Part shown: positions 16,864 to 25,946 of the stretch, piece by piece
How positions within the stretch are numbered: the stretch's first letter is position 1
Layout of the letters: every line of letters starts with the position of its first letter
Origin: Candidatus Scalindua japonica
GTDB lineage: Bacteria; Planctomycetota; Brocadiia; Brocadiales; Scalinduaceae
Direction of reading: 5' to 3'
Length of the DNA: 64,000 nt
NCBI RefSeq assembly: GCF_002443295.1
Contig: NZ_BAOS01000004.1
Coordinates: 310,001-374,000, forward strand
Translations under genes and position numbers: made by a program
Notes under the pieces: generated by a model
Told to the model about the DNA's origin: nothing
Seen by the model: only the letters and a program-made list of their open reading frames with translations
Databases searched by the model: none

Positions 16864-17950
16864 TGACAAACTGCTTAAAAAGCTGAGAGAAATGTTTGAA
16901 CGACATAATGAGCTGGAAAAGCAGTTATCTGACCCAGAGGTAATTGCGGATAATACCAGATATACATCTTATGTTAAAGAGCACGGCAGGTTATCAAAGT
17001 TTGTTGCTAAATATCTCCAACTGGATGAGACACTCAAACAAAAAGAGGAAGCAAACGCAATCATTTCTGAGAATAATGGAGATAAAGACTTATATGAAAT
17101 GGCCAGGGACGAACTGGGAAGTCTTGAAGAAAAAGAAATAGAACTTTTTGAGGAAGTTAAAGGGTGTTTTTTTACGGAAGGTGATGATGCGGGCAAGAAT
17201 GCTATAATTGAAATACGTGCCGGTACCGGTGGTGATGAGGCCGCGCTATTCGCGGCTGACCTCTTCAAAATGTACACTAAATATGCTGAAAAACAGAAAT
17301 GGAAAATGGAAATGCTGGACTCAAGCTACACTGAAATTGGAGGGTTTAAGGAAGTAACCTTTTCTATTGAAGGGGAGTCAGTGTACAGCAAGTTGTGTTT
17401 TGAAAGCGGTACTCACAGAGTACAACGTGTTCCTACCACTGAAACAAGTGGAAGGATACATACATCCGCGGCCACTGTTGCCGTCTTACCAGAAGTAGAA
17501 GATGTTGATATTAAGATCGACCCAAAAGATATAACAGTTGATACATTTCGTTCCTCCGGTCCGGGAGGACAGAAAGTGAACAAAACCAGTTCTGCCATCA
17601 GGATCACACACGCACCTACCGGCCTGGTTGTTAAGTGTATGGATGAAAAATCGCAACATAGAAATCGTGCAAAAGCAATGCGTGTACTTCGAAGCCGTCT
17701 CTACACTTTTATGCAGGATCAGACTAAGAATGAACGTGACAAGACAAGACGCTCGCAGATAGGGTCGGGTGACAGAAGCGAAAAGATCCGCACATACAAC
17801 TTCCCCCAAAACAGGGTAACAGACCACAGAATAAATCTAAATCTCTATAGTCTGGACAAAATAATGCTTGGAGAACTTGATGATTTGATTAAGGCAATGA
17901 TGGAATACGGAAAACAGGAAAAGATGAAAGAATTAGCAGCTACCCTGTAA
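16853..17950 (+). CDS. prfA: peptide chain release factor 1
   Basis: 365 residues, the normal length, with a GTG start that overlaps the end of rpmE by 11 bases. The segment [20 protein letters not shown] carries the RF1-type stop-codon recognition region. [18 protein letters not shown] (about residues 234-251) carries the universal GGQ motif that triggers peptidyl-tRNA hydrolysis. The GGQ glutamine is the target of the methyltransferase PrmC, encoded 74 bases downstream. Confidence 0.97.
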   Translation: MQINDKLLKKLREMFERHNELEKQLSDPEVIADNTRYTSYVKEHGRLSKFVAKYLQLDETLKQKEEANAIISENNGDKDLYEMARDELGSLEEKEIELFEEVKGCFFTEGDDAGKNAIIEIRAGTGGDEAALFAADLFKMYTKYAEKQKWKMEMLDSSYTEIGGFKEVTFSIEGESVYSKLCFESGTHRVQRVPTTETSGRIHTSAATVAVLPEVEDVDIKIDPKDITVDTFRSSGPGGQKVNKTSSAIRITHAPTGLVVKCMDEKSQHRNRAKAMRVLRSRLYTFMQDQTKNERDKTRRSQIGSGDRSEKIRTYNFPQNRVTDHRINLNLYSLDKIMLGELDDLIKAMMEYGKQEKMKELAATL

Positions 17951-18024
17951 TTACCCCTCTCTCACCATATAATCCGGGAACCTATTACTAATCCCAATAG
18001 ATCTTATCCTCTATAATCATTATC

Positions 18025-18927
18025 ATGGCTTACGTACAAGACGCAAAGACAATACACAATACTTTAAAATGGGCAATTGCAACATTAAAAGGTTCAGAAA
18101 TTGAATCTCCTGAAATAAATGCTGATACGCTTTTAGCCTTTGTCTTATCGTGCGACAGAACCAGACTCTATACAAATCAGGATGGTATTATAGACAACAC
18201 CGATATCGACAAGTACAAAAAGTTAATTTATAAAAGAGCAGGTCATGTCCCCCTGCAATACATTACACAGAAAGCTGAATTCATGTCGCTTGACTTTATT
18301 GTGGACGAACGGGTCTTAATACCACGACCGGAAACGGAAATACTTGTTGAATCAGTCCTTAAAAAAGCACAAAGTAATGATTTTACCGTTAAGAGTTTAA
18401 TCATAGTAGAAATAGGTACCGGCTCAGGCAACATTGCCATATCTCTGGCAAAATACCTGAAGCATGCAAGTATCTATACAAACGACATTTCACGGGATGC
18501 TCTGACAGTAGCAGCGGCAAATGTCCAGAAACATGATGTTGGCAAAAATGTTCATCTCTTACACGGAGATTTTTTTACAGCATTCCATGATTTCGTAGAG
18601 AAAGAACATATCGATTTTATTGTTTCCAATCCCCCCTACGTAAGCGAATTAGAATGGAAAAACCTGGAACCGGAGCTGAAAGACAATGAACCCTGGAAAG
18701 CACTAGTTGGAGGAAAAGACGGATTGTGCTTCTATAGAAAAATTATTAAGGAAGCTGTTGATTGGTTAAGACCTGGGGCTTATCTGGTTCTTGAAATTGG
18801 AGAGACACAGGCGAATACTATTATAAAACTTTTAAAAAATGAAGAACAATATGGAGAAATAGAAATACTCAAAGACCTGCAGGGAAAAGAGCGTGTAATT
18901 TCCGCGAAGAAAAGCAATATTACTTAA
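18025..18927 (+). CDS. prmC: release factor glutamine N5-methyltransferase
   Basis: 300 residues. An N-terminal helical domain recognises the release factor; then come RPETEILVE, the SAM-binding VEIGTGSGNIAISLA and the catalytic SNPPYVSELEW (NPPY about residue 202). It methylates the GGQ glutamine of RF1, encoded just upstream, and of RF2. The ATG at 18025 has no strong ribosome binding site, so translation may rely on the operon. Its stop codon overlaps the end of a decayed gene on the other strand. Confidence 0.95.
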   Translation: MAYVQDAKTIHNTLKWAIATLKGSEIESPEINADTLLAFVLSCDRTRLYTNQDGIIDNTDIDKYKKLIYKRAGHVPLQYITQKAEFMSLDFIVDERVLIPRPETEILVESVLKKAQSNDFTVKSLIIVEIGTGSGNIAISLAKYLKHASIYTNDISRDALTVAAANVQKHDVGKNVHLLHGDFFTAFHDFVEKEHIDFIVSNPPYVSELEWKNLEPELKDNEPWKALVGGKDGLCFYRKIIKEAVDWLRPGAYLVLEIGETQANTIIKLLKNEEQYGEIEILKDLQGKERVISAKKSNIT

Positions 18928-19171
18928 CTTCATCAAATACTTTATTTATGCATTTTAACAACTCTGATGAATTGAAAGGTTTTCTGATAATAAAATTTAC
19001 TTTCAAGGTTTTATTCACTATAGATTTGAGTCTTTCACCACAACCGGTAATTATTCCTGTTTCTGGCACGCTCTCCAACCGGTAAATGGCATTGATTACA
19101 TCGCAGCCAAAGACTTCTGGCATAGCCATGTCAGTTATTGGTAAAGCTAATCCTGTAATAAGAGGATAAGG
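18920..19171 (-). pseudogene. response-regulator receiver domain, C-terminal half only
   Basis: The frame is open only from 19171 (in-frame stops lie just upstream) and has no start before ATG 19129. It reads GLALPITDMAMPEVFGCDVI, then VPETGIITGCGER and FIIRKPFNSSELLKCINKVF. This is the phospho-acceptor Asp loop, the beta-4 region and the conserved Lys-Pro of a receiver domain. The first 50 or so residues with the acidic pocket are missing. It is most likely a remnant squeezed between prmC and a methyltransferase gene. Confidence 0.6.
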
Positions 19172-19179
19172 TCATTACT

Positions 19180-19935
19180 TCAGACCTTTTTCGTCACATA
19201 ATAAATCCATGCGCTATCACTATCATCACCATTCTTGTCCAGCATATCACCGGAAGTATCATACATCTCAATAACCTCAAAACCCATATTTGAAAGTTGT
19301 TTTATCTGATTTGCCTTATCAATATAGTACGTCAACATGGCGTAGTTATGCGCAACATCATTAATAATAGCATATTCATCTTCAAATAGCTGACGCCCTT
19401 TATTTCTTAAACGATTACATGAGGACTTGAAATATTTTATAAACTCATCAACTTGTTTACATGGTGTCATAGAAAACTTTATTTTCGGTCGTGAAACTGC
19501 ATATCGGTAATTCCTGTTATGCGAAGAGAACACAAATAGTCCGTTCTGCTTGAGCACCTTGCGTATCTCCTTTAAACCTTTAAGCCTGCCCTCATGATTA
19601 ATTGAATCAAGACCATTGAAAGAGAACATTACATAATCAAATTCACCTTCTTTAAATTCACACATCTCCCTTACATCACCGTGGATAAAATGAACATCTT
19701 TAAATCTCCTCCTGCACGATTCCACCATCTCTGATGAGTAATCAAGTCCCACATAATCACGGCTCAGATTCTTTAAAATCGCAGTTGTCCTTCCACTGCC
19801 GCATCCAATATCAAGTACGTGCTTATCCACAATACATTCCCTGTATTTTACAATAATCATTACTTCAGGATTCTGTAGTTTCATATTCACATAGCTTGAA
19901 ACTACGCTTTTGCTCTCATATTTTTTTTGATTCAT
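19180..19935 (-). CDS. class I SAM-dependent methyltransferase
   Basis: 251 residues with motif I VLDIGCGSGRTTAIL, acidic post-I GLDYSSEMVE, HGDVREM and motif II FDYVMFSFNGLDSINHEG. The motif III region VLKQNGLFVFSSHNR follows. The long C-terminal part includes a segment with HNYAMLTYYIDKANQIKQL, often seen in small-molecule methyltransferases. The substrate cannot be told. A short upstream frame ends in a four-base overlap with its ATG. Confidence 0.85.
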   Translation of the reverse strand: MNQKKYESKSVVSSYVNMKLQNPEVMIIVKYRECIVDKHVLDIGCGSGRTTAILKNLSRDYVGLDYSSEMVESCRRRFKDVHFIHGDVREMCEFKEGEFDYVMFSFNGLDSINHEGRLKGLKEIRKVLKQNGLFVFSSHNRNYRYAVSRPKIKFSMTPCKQVDEFIKYFKSSCNRLRNKGRQLFEDEYAIINDVAHNYAMLTYYIDKANQIKQLSNMGFEVIEMYDTSGDMLDKNGDDSDSAWIYYVTKKV

Positions 19936-20150
19936 TCTACTATTCGATTACGGTAATACAGGTGTTTGAAATCAAGAACTATACTGTGCCCTTCCGGAGC
20001 CAAATGTTCTTCATTTGGATAACACCAATCACCAGCCGCCCCCCTCTGATAACGCTCTCTTACGTGTATCGAAATATCAATAACACCAAAGGAAAAAGCA
20101 GAGCTGTCACCATCTGAAGCCGACTCTTGAGAACTATGGTTTTCATACAC
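19932..20150 (-). CDS. hypothetical 72-residue protein upstream of the methyltransferase
   Basis: An ATG-started frame that ends with TGA overlapping the methyltransferase start (ATGA), a layout that favours a real coupled gene. I do not recognise the family. The protein is hydrophilic, with a Ser/Asp-rich start (SSQESASDGDSSAF) and a C-terminus APEGHSIVLDFKHLYYRNRI, and has no membrane segment. No clear ribosome binding site is visible, so it may be chance. Confidence 0.35.
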   Translation of the reverse strand: MYENHSSQESASDGDSSAFSFGVIDISIHVRERYQRGAAGDWCYPNEEHLAPEGHSIVLDFKHLYYRNRIVE

Positions 20151-20245
20151 ATTAATATTATACTAAGATTATATAAGAAAAAAGATTAACTTCATTGATT
20201 TTTTTACTTTGATAACTATAACATTTTCGGTTAAAAAGTGTATCT

Positions 20246-21565
20246 ATGAAAAGCGATAAAGAGAAAAACATTTTTGCGTGGTATATGTACGACTGGGCTA
20301 ATTCCGCATTTGCGACAACTGTTATCGCTGCCCTTTTGCCTCTATACTTTGCTACAGTTATTGTCCCCTCAGAAGGATGGACCTTCCGTTCCTTCAGCAT
20401 TGAAATACATACTAATGCTACCACCCTTTGGGCTTTTCTCTCAGGCACCACTGCACTCATTGTATTCATAACAGCCCCTTTCCTGGGGGCTATTGCGGAT
20501 ATTTCAGAATCTAAGAAGAAGTTTTTAATGACTTTCTGCTTTGGTGGCAGCCTGTTTACTACACTTCTTTTTTTCAGCCGCAAAGGAGATGTGTGGATGA
20601 CTATGGTTTTTTTCTTCCTGGCTAATACCTGTTTTATCAGCGCAAACATTTTCTATAATGCTTTTCTACCTCACATAGCATCCAGGGAGGAGATTGATCA
20701 GGTTTCCGGGAGAGGCTATGCTTATGGATACCTCGGAGGCGGGCTACAGTTCTTAATCTGCATAATTTTAATTCTTGCCCACAATAAAATCGGTATTGAA
20801 AAAACAATAGCGGTGAGAACAAGCCTCTTATTTTCAGGAATCTGGTGGGCAGGTTTTTCAATATTTGCACTTACCTGGTTGCGCGAACCTGTGGGTAACA
20901 AAATACATTCTCAACAACATGGGGAAGAGAAAAGGTCAATTACCTATTATATAAAACTCGGTATATCTCGAACATGGTATACTATTTCAAGTGCCAGAAG
21001 GCATCGTAACCTTACTGTTTTTCTGATAGCTTTCATGTTCTATAATGATGGTATACATACGGTAATCAGGATGGCAACTATTTATGGAAAGGATGAGCTG
21101 GCACTTAATAATCAAACCCTTATGGGTACCCTTTTACTGGTACAGTTTATCGGTATTGGAGGTGCGCTTTTATTCAGCAGAATTTCAAAAACTTTTGGTA
21201 CCAAAAGAATATTAATTCTCGCCATGTTTCTCTGGCTGGGTATCCTGTGCTACGCATATATTATAACCAGCACACTTGACTTCTGGATATTGGGGATTGC
21301 AGTAGGCCTGGTATTGGGAGGCTCTCAAGCCCTGAGCAGGTCTTTTTATGGATCAATGATTCCAGCAAAGGAATCGGCTGAGTTTTTCGGTTTCTACTCT
21401 GTTTTTGAAAAATTTTCGGCTATATGGGGACCATTTGTCTTCGGTAGTATTCGCCAAATCACTGGTACATCTAGACTTGCCATACTATCACTGGTGGTTT
21501 TCTTTATTATTGGAATCGTACTCTTATACTTTGTGAAAGAGAATAGTAAACCACAGAATCATTGA
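20246..21565 (+). CDS. UMF1/Atg22-type MFS transporter
   Basis: 439 residues with about 11-12 hydrophobic helices. The start FAWYMYDWANSAFATTVIAA is the hallmark of the UMF1 (Atg22-like) branch of the major facilitator superfamily. Further typical stretches are FLGAIADISESKKKFL and GLVLGGSQALSRSFYGSMIP. In yeast Atg22 exports amino acids from the vacuole; bacterial substrates are largely unknown. The gene is single and divergent from the methyltransferase unit. Confidence 0.88.
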   Translation: MKSDKEKNIFAWYMYDWANSAFATTVIAALLPLYFATVIVPSEGWTFRSFSIEIHTNATTLWAFLSGTTALIVFITAPFLGAIADISESKKKFLMTFCFGGSLFTTLLFFSRKGDVWMTMVFFFLANTCFISANIFYNAFLPHIASREEIDQVSGRGYAYGYLGGGLQFLICIILILAHNKIGIEKTIAVRTSLLFSGIWWAGFSIFALTWLREPVGNKIHSQQHGEEKRSITYYIKLGISRTWYTISSARRHRNLTVFLIAFMFYNDGIHTVIRMATIYGKDELALNNQTLMGTLLLVQFIGIGGALLFSRISKTFGTKRILILAMFLWLGILCYAYIITSTLDFWILGIAVGLVLGGSQALSRSFYGSMIPAKESAEFFGFYSVFEKFSAIWGPFVFGSIRQITGTSRLAILSLVVFFIIGIVLLYFVKENSKPQNH

Positions 21566-21798
21566 CGAATAATTAACATCACCCAGAGCTCCAGGACTAC
21601 TGTTTTAAAGTAAAGTGCCCTTACCTTATGGAATTAATTTAACTGCTCTGTAAACTATAATTAATCAGCGACATCGATAATTAGAATTCTTCCTGACTTT
21701 CTGATTGATTCCAACCATTAACGCGATTTATAATACATAATCAATCAAACTACTGAATTGTATAAATCTATTTCTTTTCTTTATCACAGGAAAAAAAC

Positions 21799-23163
21799 GT
21801 GACTGTAACAATTAAAAATATACCAGGTCAGTTACCAGCATTCTGGGACAGAGATGTTATTTTCTTTGCCAATATGCAATCTATTTTTTACGAAAATCGT
21901 GGTGGATTGGAAAGGCTCAATCGGCTGGTAACTGGTGTAGAAACATATGGAGGGCGTCTTATTCCGATTATTAATCTCGTATTTAAAGGAAATAATAACC
22001 TGCTTGTGTTGGAAAAACCTCCTGACCAATCCCTGATAAGCTATTTTGAAAAAGATCTTGGTTTACATCTTCCAGATATTACCGTATTATCACATTCTAT
22101 TTACGACAATCTTCTCAACCAGTGTGATACATTGATCAATGATGAAACCAGCTCAACTCTGACAATGATCCATCAACATAATGCTAACTGGGTTGACGGA
22201 TTTGTAAGCGATAATATATTAATAAATCTTGCAAAAGCGCTGAAAAAACCGACTATATGCAGTATGGAAGGAAGCAAAAGGGGAAATAATAAATTTCTCT
22301 TACATAATATTCTTCTAGAAAAGGGATTTCCTGTGTTTGATACAATCCCTGCATCATCACCCGATGAAATACCAACATGCATTGCCATGCTGCGTAATAG
22401 AGGATACAAAAAGGCAGCAGTTAAGGCTCAAATTGGAGCATCCGGCATCGGTATAACCAGCCTGTCAACTATTCCTGGTGAAGAAGTGTCTGTCCCGGAA
22501 CACTTTTTTTTTGAAGGTCCCTGCATGGTACAGGGATGGATTGATGAAACCGTTAAAAATATACGTAAAATGGGTTCCCCCAGTATACAGATGTTTCTAG
22601 ATGACAGTTCTCTTTCCCTTTATGATATTACTGAACAGATTCTTAATGCGGATAGTATCCATGAAGGTAATCTCTCACCTCCACCTTATTTCAGCAAAAA
22701 GGACCAGGTATACGAAGAACTGTTTCGACAGGCAGCGGCGGCTGGCTCCTGGCTTCATGAACAGGGATACAGGGGTACGGCAAGTGTTGACTTTCTTGTT
22801 GTCGAACATCGCGGTAATGTGGAAGTCAGAGTATGTGAAATAAATGCTCGAATCACAGGGGCTACGTATCCATCTGTGATAGCAAGACATTTTCTACCAC
22901 ATGATGCCTGGTTAATGAGAAATATACGTTTTGGCATTCCGTTGAGGGATACAAACTTGTTAAAGATACTGGAACAGGCAGGCTATCTTTTTCATCCTGA
23001 CATGCATGAAGGTGTTCTACCTATTAACTTTAATCTTAACGAAGACGGTTGTGTTCAAAAAGGACAGTTTCTGTGCCTTGGAAAAAATCTCAATAGTTGT
23101 CTTCTCATGATAGAAAAGATAGAATCATTGCTCTCTTTTAGCTGGGATTATGATAGAGATTGA
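21799..23163 (+). CDS. ATP-grasp fold ligase of unknown substrate
   Basis: 454 residues, GTG start after a CACAGGA site. The central and C-terminal parts have the ATP-grasp layout: GSKRGNNKFLLHNILLEKGFPV (pre-grasp/linker), KKAAVKAQIGASGIGITSL (phosphate-contacting lysine and glycine loop), and FFFEGPCMVQGWID (adenine-binding hinge). Metal-binding residues lie in RVCEINARITGATYPSVIARH. ATP-grasp ligases join a carboxylate to an amine or thiol by way of an acyl phosphate. The M20 peptidase gene 119 bases downstream is a likely functional partner. I do not recognise the exact subfamily. Confidence 0.8.
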   Translation: MTVTIKNIPGQLPAFWDRDVIFFANMQSIFYENRGGLERLNRLVTGVETYGGRLIPIINLVFKGNNNLLVLEKPPDQSLISYFEKDLGLHLPDITVLSHSIYDNLLNQCDTLINDETSSTLTMIHQHNANWVDGFVSDNILINLAKALKKPTICSMEGSKRGNNKFLLHNILLEKGFPVFDTIPASSPDEIPTCIAMLRNRGYKKAAVKAQIGASGIGITSLSTIPGEEVSVPEHFFFEGPCMVQGWIDETVKNIRKMGSPSIQMFLDDSSLSLYDITEQILNADSIHEGNLSPPPYFSKKDQVYEELFRQAAAAGSWLHEQGYRGTASVDFLVVEHRGNVEVRVCEINARITGATYPSVIARHFLPHDAWLMRNIRFGIPLRDTNLLKILEQAGYLFHPDMHEGVLPINFNLNEDGCVQKGQFLCLGKNLNSCLLMIEKIESLLSFSWDYDRD

Positions 23164-23282
23164 GTAATCCCATATTCTGACAATGTGCCTGATGGTTGAA
23201 GTGTTTAATGTGTCTAAAGTTAAATAAACACTTTCGAATGTTCTAAGACATTATAATTTTAATTATTCAGTTCAGGTAAAAT

Positions 23283-24401
23283 ATGACAAAATTTTCAACA
23301 GATTTAGAAAAAAGGCTTGTCGCTCTTACAAGAGACCTGGTCTTGATACCCAGCGATGAGACGAGACCGGATGATATCGAACGCTGCTTTGAGTTTATAA
23401 TGAATCATTTAGAATCGCTTGATAATATCACTATTAAAAAGTATCGTCATTGTGATACCACCTCTTTAGTAGTTCTTCCAAAAAATGTGAACAGTCCTAA
23501 GGTCCTTCTCTGCACACACCTTGATGTTATAACTCATCCTGACCCTCATAGTTATCGCTCACATATATCTGATGGCAGGATAATCGGACCGGGATCAGGA
23601 GATATGAAAGGCCCTCTCGCAATCGTCCTTGAGGTCTTCATGAATTTACATATGAAATACGATCACCTTTCACTAGGCCTGGTAATTACATCTGATGAAG
23701 AGCGTGGAGGAGAAGCGGGAATGCGTTTTCTTTTTGATGAATTAGGAATCAGATGTGAAGTTGCTCTGGTGCCGGACGGTGGGTCTCTGAATGAAATAAC
23801 TGTTGAAGAGAAAGGAATTCTTCATTTAAAAATACAGTGCCATGGACATGCTGCACACGCGGCCCGTCCATGGCTGGGAGACAATCCTCTTGAAAGACTC
23901 GTAAACTCTGTTTCACGCCTGAAGAATGAGTTTGACGTATTAAATAAAAATGATGACAACTGGAACCCTACCTGCACACTCACAACAATTAAAACACCAA
24001 ATCAATCTGTTAACCGCGTACCTTCAGAGGCTGAAGGTACTCTTGATATACGCCTTCCAGCCCCTTATACGGTAAAAGACACCTTAGGCCATATACGAAG
24101 CTTATTAGGTGATAAAATTGATATACATACTATTGTAAGCGCTGAACCGACACGGTTCATACCTGATCCTCTCTACATTTCAATTGCTGAGGAGATAACA
24201 GGAAAACCTACTAATCAGAAAAGAGAAGATGGAGGAAGTGATGCGCGTTTTATTGGACGTTATAATATTCCGGTTATTATTTCCAGACCGATTGTCGGAG
24301 AACTACATTCTCTTGATGAGTGGATAGATATAAGATCAATGCAGACGTTTTATCAAATATATGAACTTTATCTGAAACGTAAACTACTTTCAAAGGACTG
24401 A
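23283..24401 (+). CDS. M20-family zinc peptidase/deacylase (ArgE/DapE/CPG2-like)
   Basis: 372 residues. The di-zinc ligands appear in order: His and Asp in LCTHLDVITH, the bridging Asp in GPGSGDMKGPLA, Glu pair in TSDEERGGEAGM, Asp/Glu position in LVPDGGSLNE, and the last His in VGELHSLDEWI. The dimerisation domain sits in the middle (HGHAAHAARPWLGDNPLERL). The family removes acyl or peptidyl groups from amino acids (ArgE, DapE, LysK, CPG2). The threonine in THLDV, where most have GHxDV, is a small oddity. It probably works with the ATP-grasp ligase upstream, for example in making and unmasking a protected intermediate; this is inference. Confidence 0.85.
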   Translation: MTKFSTDLEKRLVALTRDLVLIPSDETRPDDIERCFEFIMNHLESLDNITIKKYRHCDTTSLVVLPKNVNSPKVLLCTHLDVITHPDPHSYRSHISDGRIIGPGSGDMKGPLAIVLEVFMNLHMKYDHLSLGLVITSDEERGGEAGMRFLFDELGIRCEVALVPDGGSLNEITVEEKGILHLKIQCHGHAAHAARPWLGDNPLERLVNSVSRLKNEFDVLNKNDDNWNPTCTLTTIKTPNQSVNRVPSEAEGTLDIRLPAPYTVKDTLGHIRSLLGDKIDIHTIVSAEPTRFIPDPLYISIAEEITGKPTNQKREDGGSDARFIGRYNIPVIISRPIVGELHSLDEWIDIRSMQTFYQIYELYLKRKLLSKD

Positions 24402-24468
24402 GGGATTTAGTAAAAGAAGTATCGAGTAGTTAGTGAACATTAGAGAGAAAACTATAGAGAGAGTTCAT

Positions 24469-24516
24469 TCAGCAGTAAGAAGACAAAAAAATGTAGTATT
24501 TAACTTCTACTGCTGA
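24469..24516. terminator. imperfect hairpin between convergent genes
   Basis: TCAGCAGTAAGAAG (24469-24482) pairs with CTTCTACTGCTGA (24504-24516) with one bulged base, leaving a 21-base loop. It lies between the ends of the M20 peptidase and trxB genes and may serve both as a weak bidirectional terminator. Confidence 0.5.
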
Positions 24517-24561
24517 CCGTTTTATCTATATAAATAAATCCCCCAATCACTTAAACATATT

Positions 24562-25521
24562 TTACGTCAATCCCTTATGAGCAAGCCACCTTTCTGCCTC
24601 CAGTGCAGCCATACAACCTGTTCCGGCAGCAGTAATTGCCTGTTTATAATAAGGGTCCATAACATCACCGGCAGCAAACACCCCAACCACACTCGTTGCC
24701 GTCCTCCATGACTGGCGAGTACCAATAAACCCCTCCTCATCTAACTCTATACTGCCACCTAGAAATGAAGTATTCGGGGTATGACCAATTGCGATAAACA
24801 ATCCGCCACACTCCAGATCCGACTCCTCTTTACTGATTGTATCTTGTATTCGTATACCAGTTATAACCTTGTCGCCGAGAACATCTGTAATTACAGTATT
24901 CCATTTGAACTCTATCTTTGGTTCGGATTTAGCACGTTCCTGCATTATGGGACTTGCCCTGAGTTCAGCTCGACGATGGACAATGACAACCTTACTGGCA
25001 AACTTAGTTAAATATATAGCCTCTTCAACTGCAGAATCTCCCCCACCCACGACTACCAGCACTTTGTCCCTGTATGCGGGAAGCGCACCATCACAGACCG
25101 CACACGCACTCACCCCACCACCTGAATGTGCAAGTCGTTGTTCATTCGGCAGATTCAGCCAGTTCGCCATAGCGCCTGTTGCTATAATAACACTTAATGA
25201 TTCTATCTCATTGCCTTCAGAACTCTTCAACTTAAATGGATGTGAGCTGAAATCAACGGAAGTAATATCTTCTGTAAATATTTGCGTCTCAAACCTCAAC
25301 GATTGTTGTCGAAAAAGGTCCATCATTTCTGTTCCGCGAACTCCTGAAGGAAATCCCGGATAGTTTTCAACCTCTGTAGTGTACATAAGCTGGCCACCCG
25401 GCACCATTATGTTTGAAGGTTCACCCTCATAAACAACCGGTTTCAGGTTGGCTCTTGCCGCGTAGATGGCTGCCGTCCACCCTGCCGGACCTGAACCTAT
25501 GATTACAATCTTTTCTGCCAT
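24562..25521 (-). CDS. trxB: thioredoxin-disulfide reductase
   Basis: 319 residues, the bacterial low-molecular-weight type. It has the FAD-binding IIGSGPAGWTAAIYAARA, the redox-active CAVCDGALP (CxxC), the NADPH-binding VVVGGGDSAVEEAIYLT and a terminal GVFAAGDVMDP. It transfers electrons from NADPH to thioredoxin. The protein begins directly at the FAD loop after MAEK. No thioredoxin gene is adjacent. Confidence 0.96.
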   Translation of the reverse strand: MAEKIVIIGSGPAGWTAAIYAARANLKPVVYEGEPSNIMVPGGQLMYTTEVENYPGFPSGVRGTEMMDLFRQQSLRFETQIFTEDITSVDFSSHPFKLKSSEGNEIESLSVIIATGAMANWLNLPNEQRLAHSGGGVSACAVCDGALPAYRDKVLVVVGGGDSAVEEAIYLTKFASKVVIVHRRAELRASPIMQERAKSEPKIEFKWNTVITDVLGDKVITGIRIQDTISKEESDLECGGLFIAIGHTPNTSFLGGSIELDEEGFIGTRQSWRTATSVVGVFAAGDVMDPYYKQAITAAGTGCMAALEAERWLAHKGLT

Positions 25522-25946
25522 ATTCTGTCTCCATTCTTAAAAAAAAAGGTATTACCACACACCTGTCCAGACAAATACCAGTTAATCAATCTGTGCTAGA
25601 CAGCCTGTAAGTAAATAGGAATTTATCAAGGCAACCCACACCATACTGGTGGAAAAGCAATTTAAAACAAAAGATCAAATTCTATCATGCAATCCTTTTA
25701 AATGCAAATACAGATAACATAATATTATTGTGAAAAGCAGGATTATTATTATAATTTTATTCATTATGTAACTGATTTATAAGTAGAAACTCCGTATAGG
25801 TTTTGCTATATTTAAAGCCGATATTTTTACCTCAAATCTTTTTTCACTTTCTTAATATTATTTGTCATATATTTATATTATTCAAAATATCGCTGTTTGC
25901 GCAAAAGCTGATACGTATTTTGTAACTTTCAAGAGTAACTCAGAAA
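25522..25946. other. divergent intergenic region between trxB and the flavoprotein gene
   Basis: About 425 AT-rich bases without a credible gene. It should carry promoters for both flanking units. I found no strong palindrome or GG-N10-GC motif in good context. Confidence 0.4.

Noticed and set aside
20158-20870. Minus-strand frames opposite the UMF1-type transporter
   Set aside because: They overlap a clear membrane transporter gene and show no features of their own.
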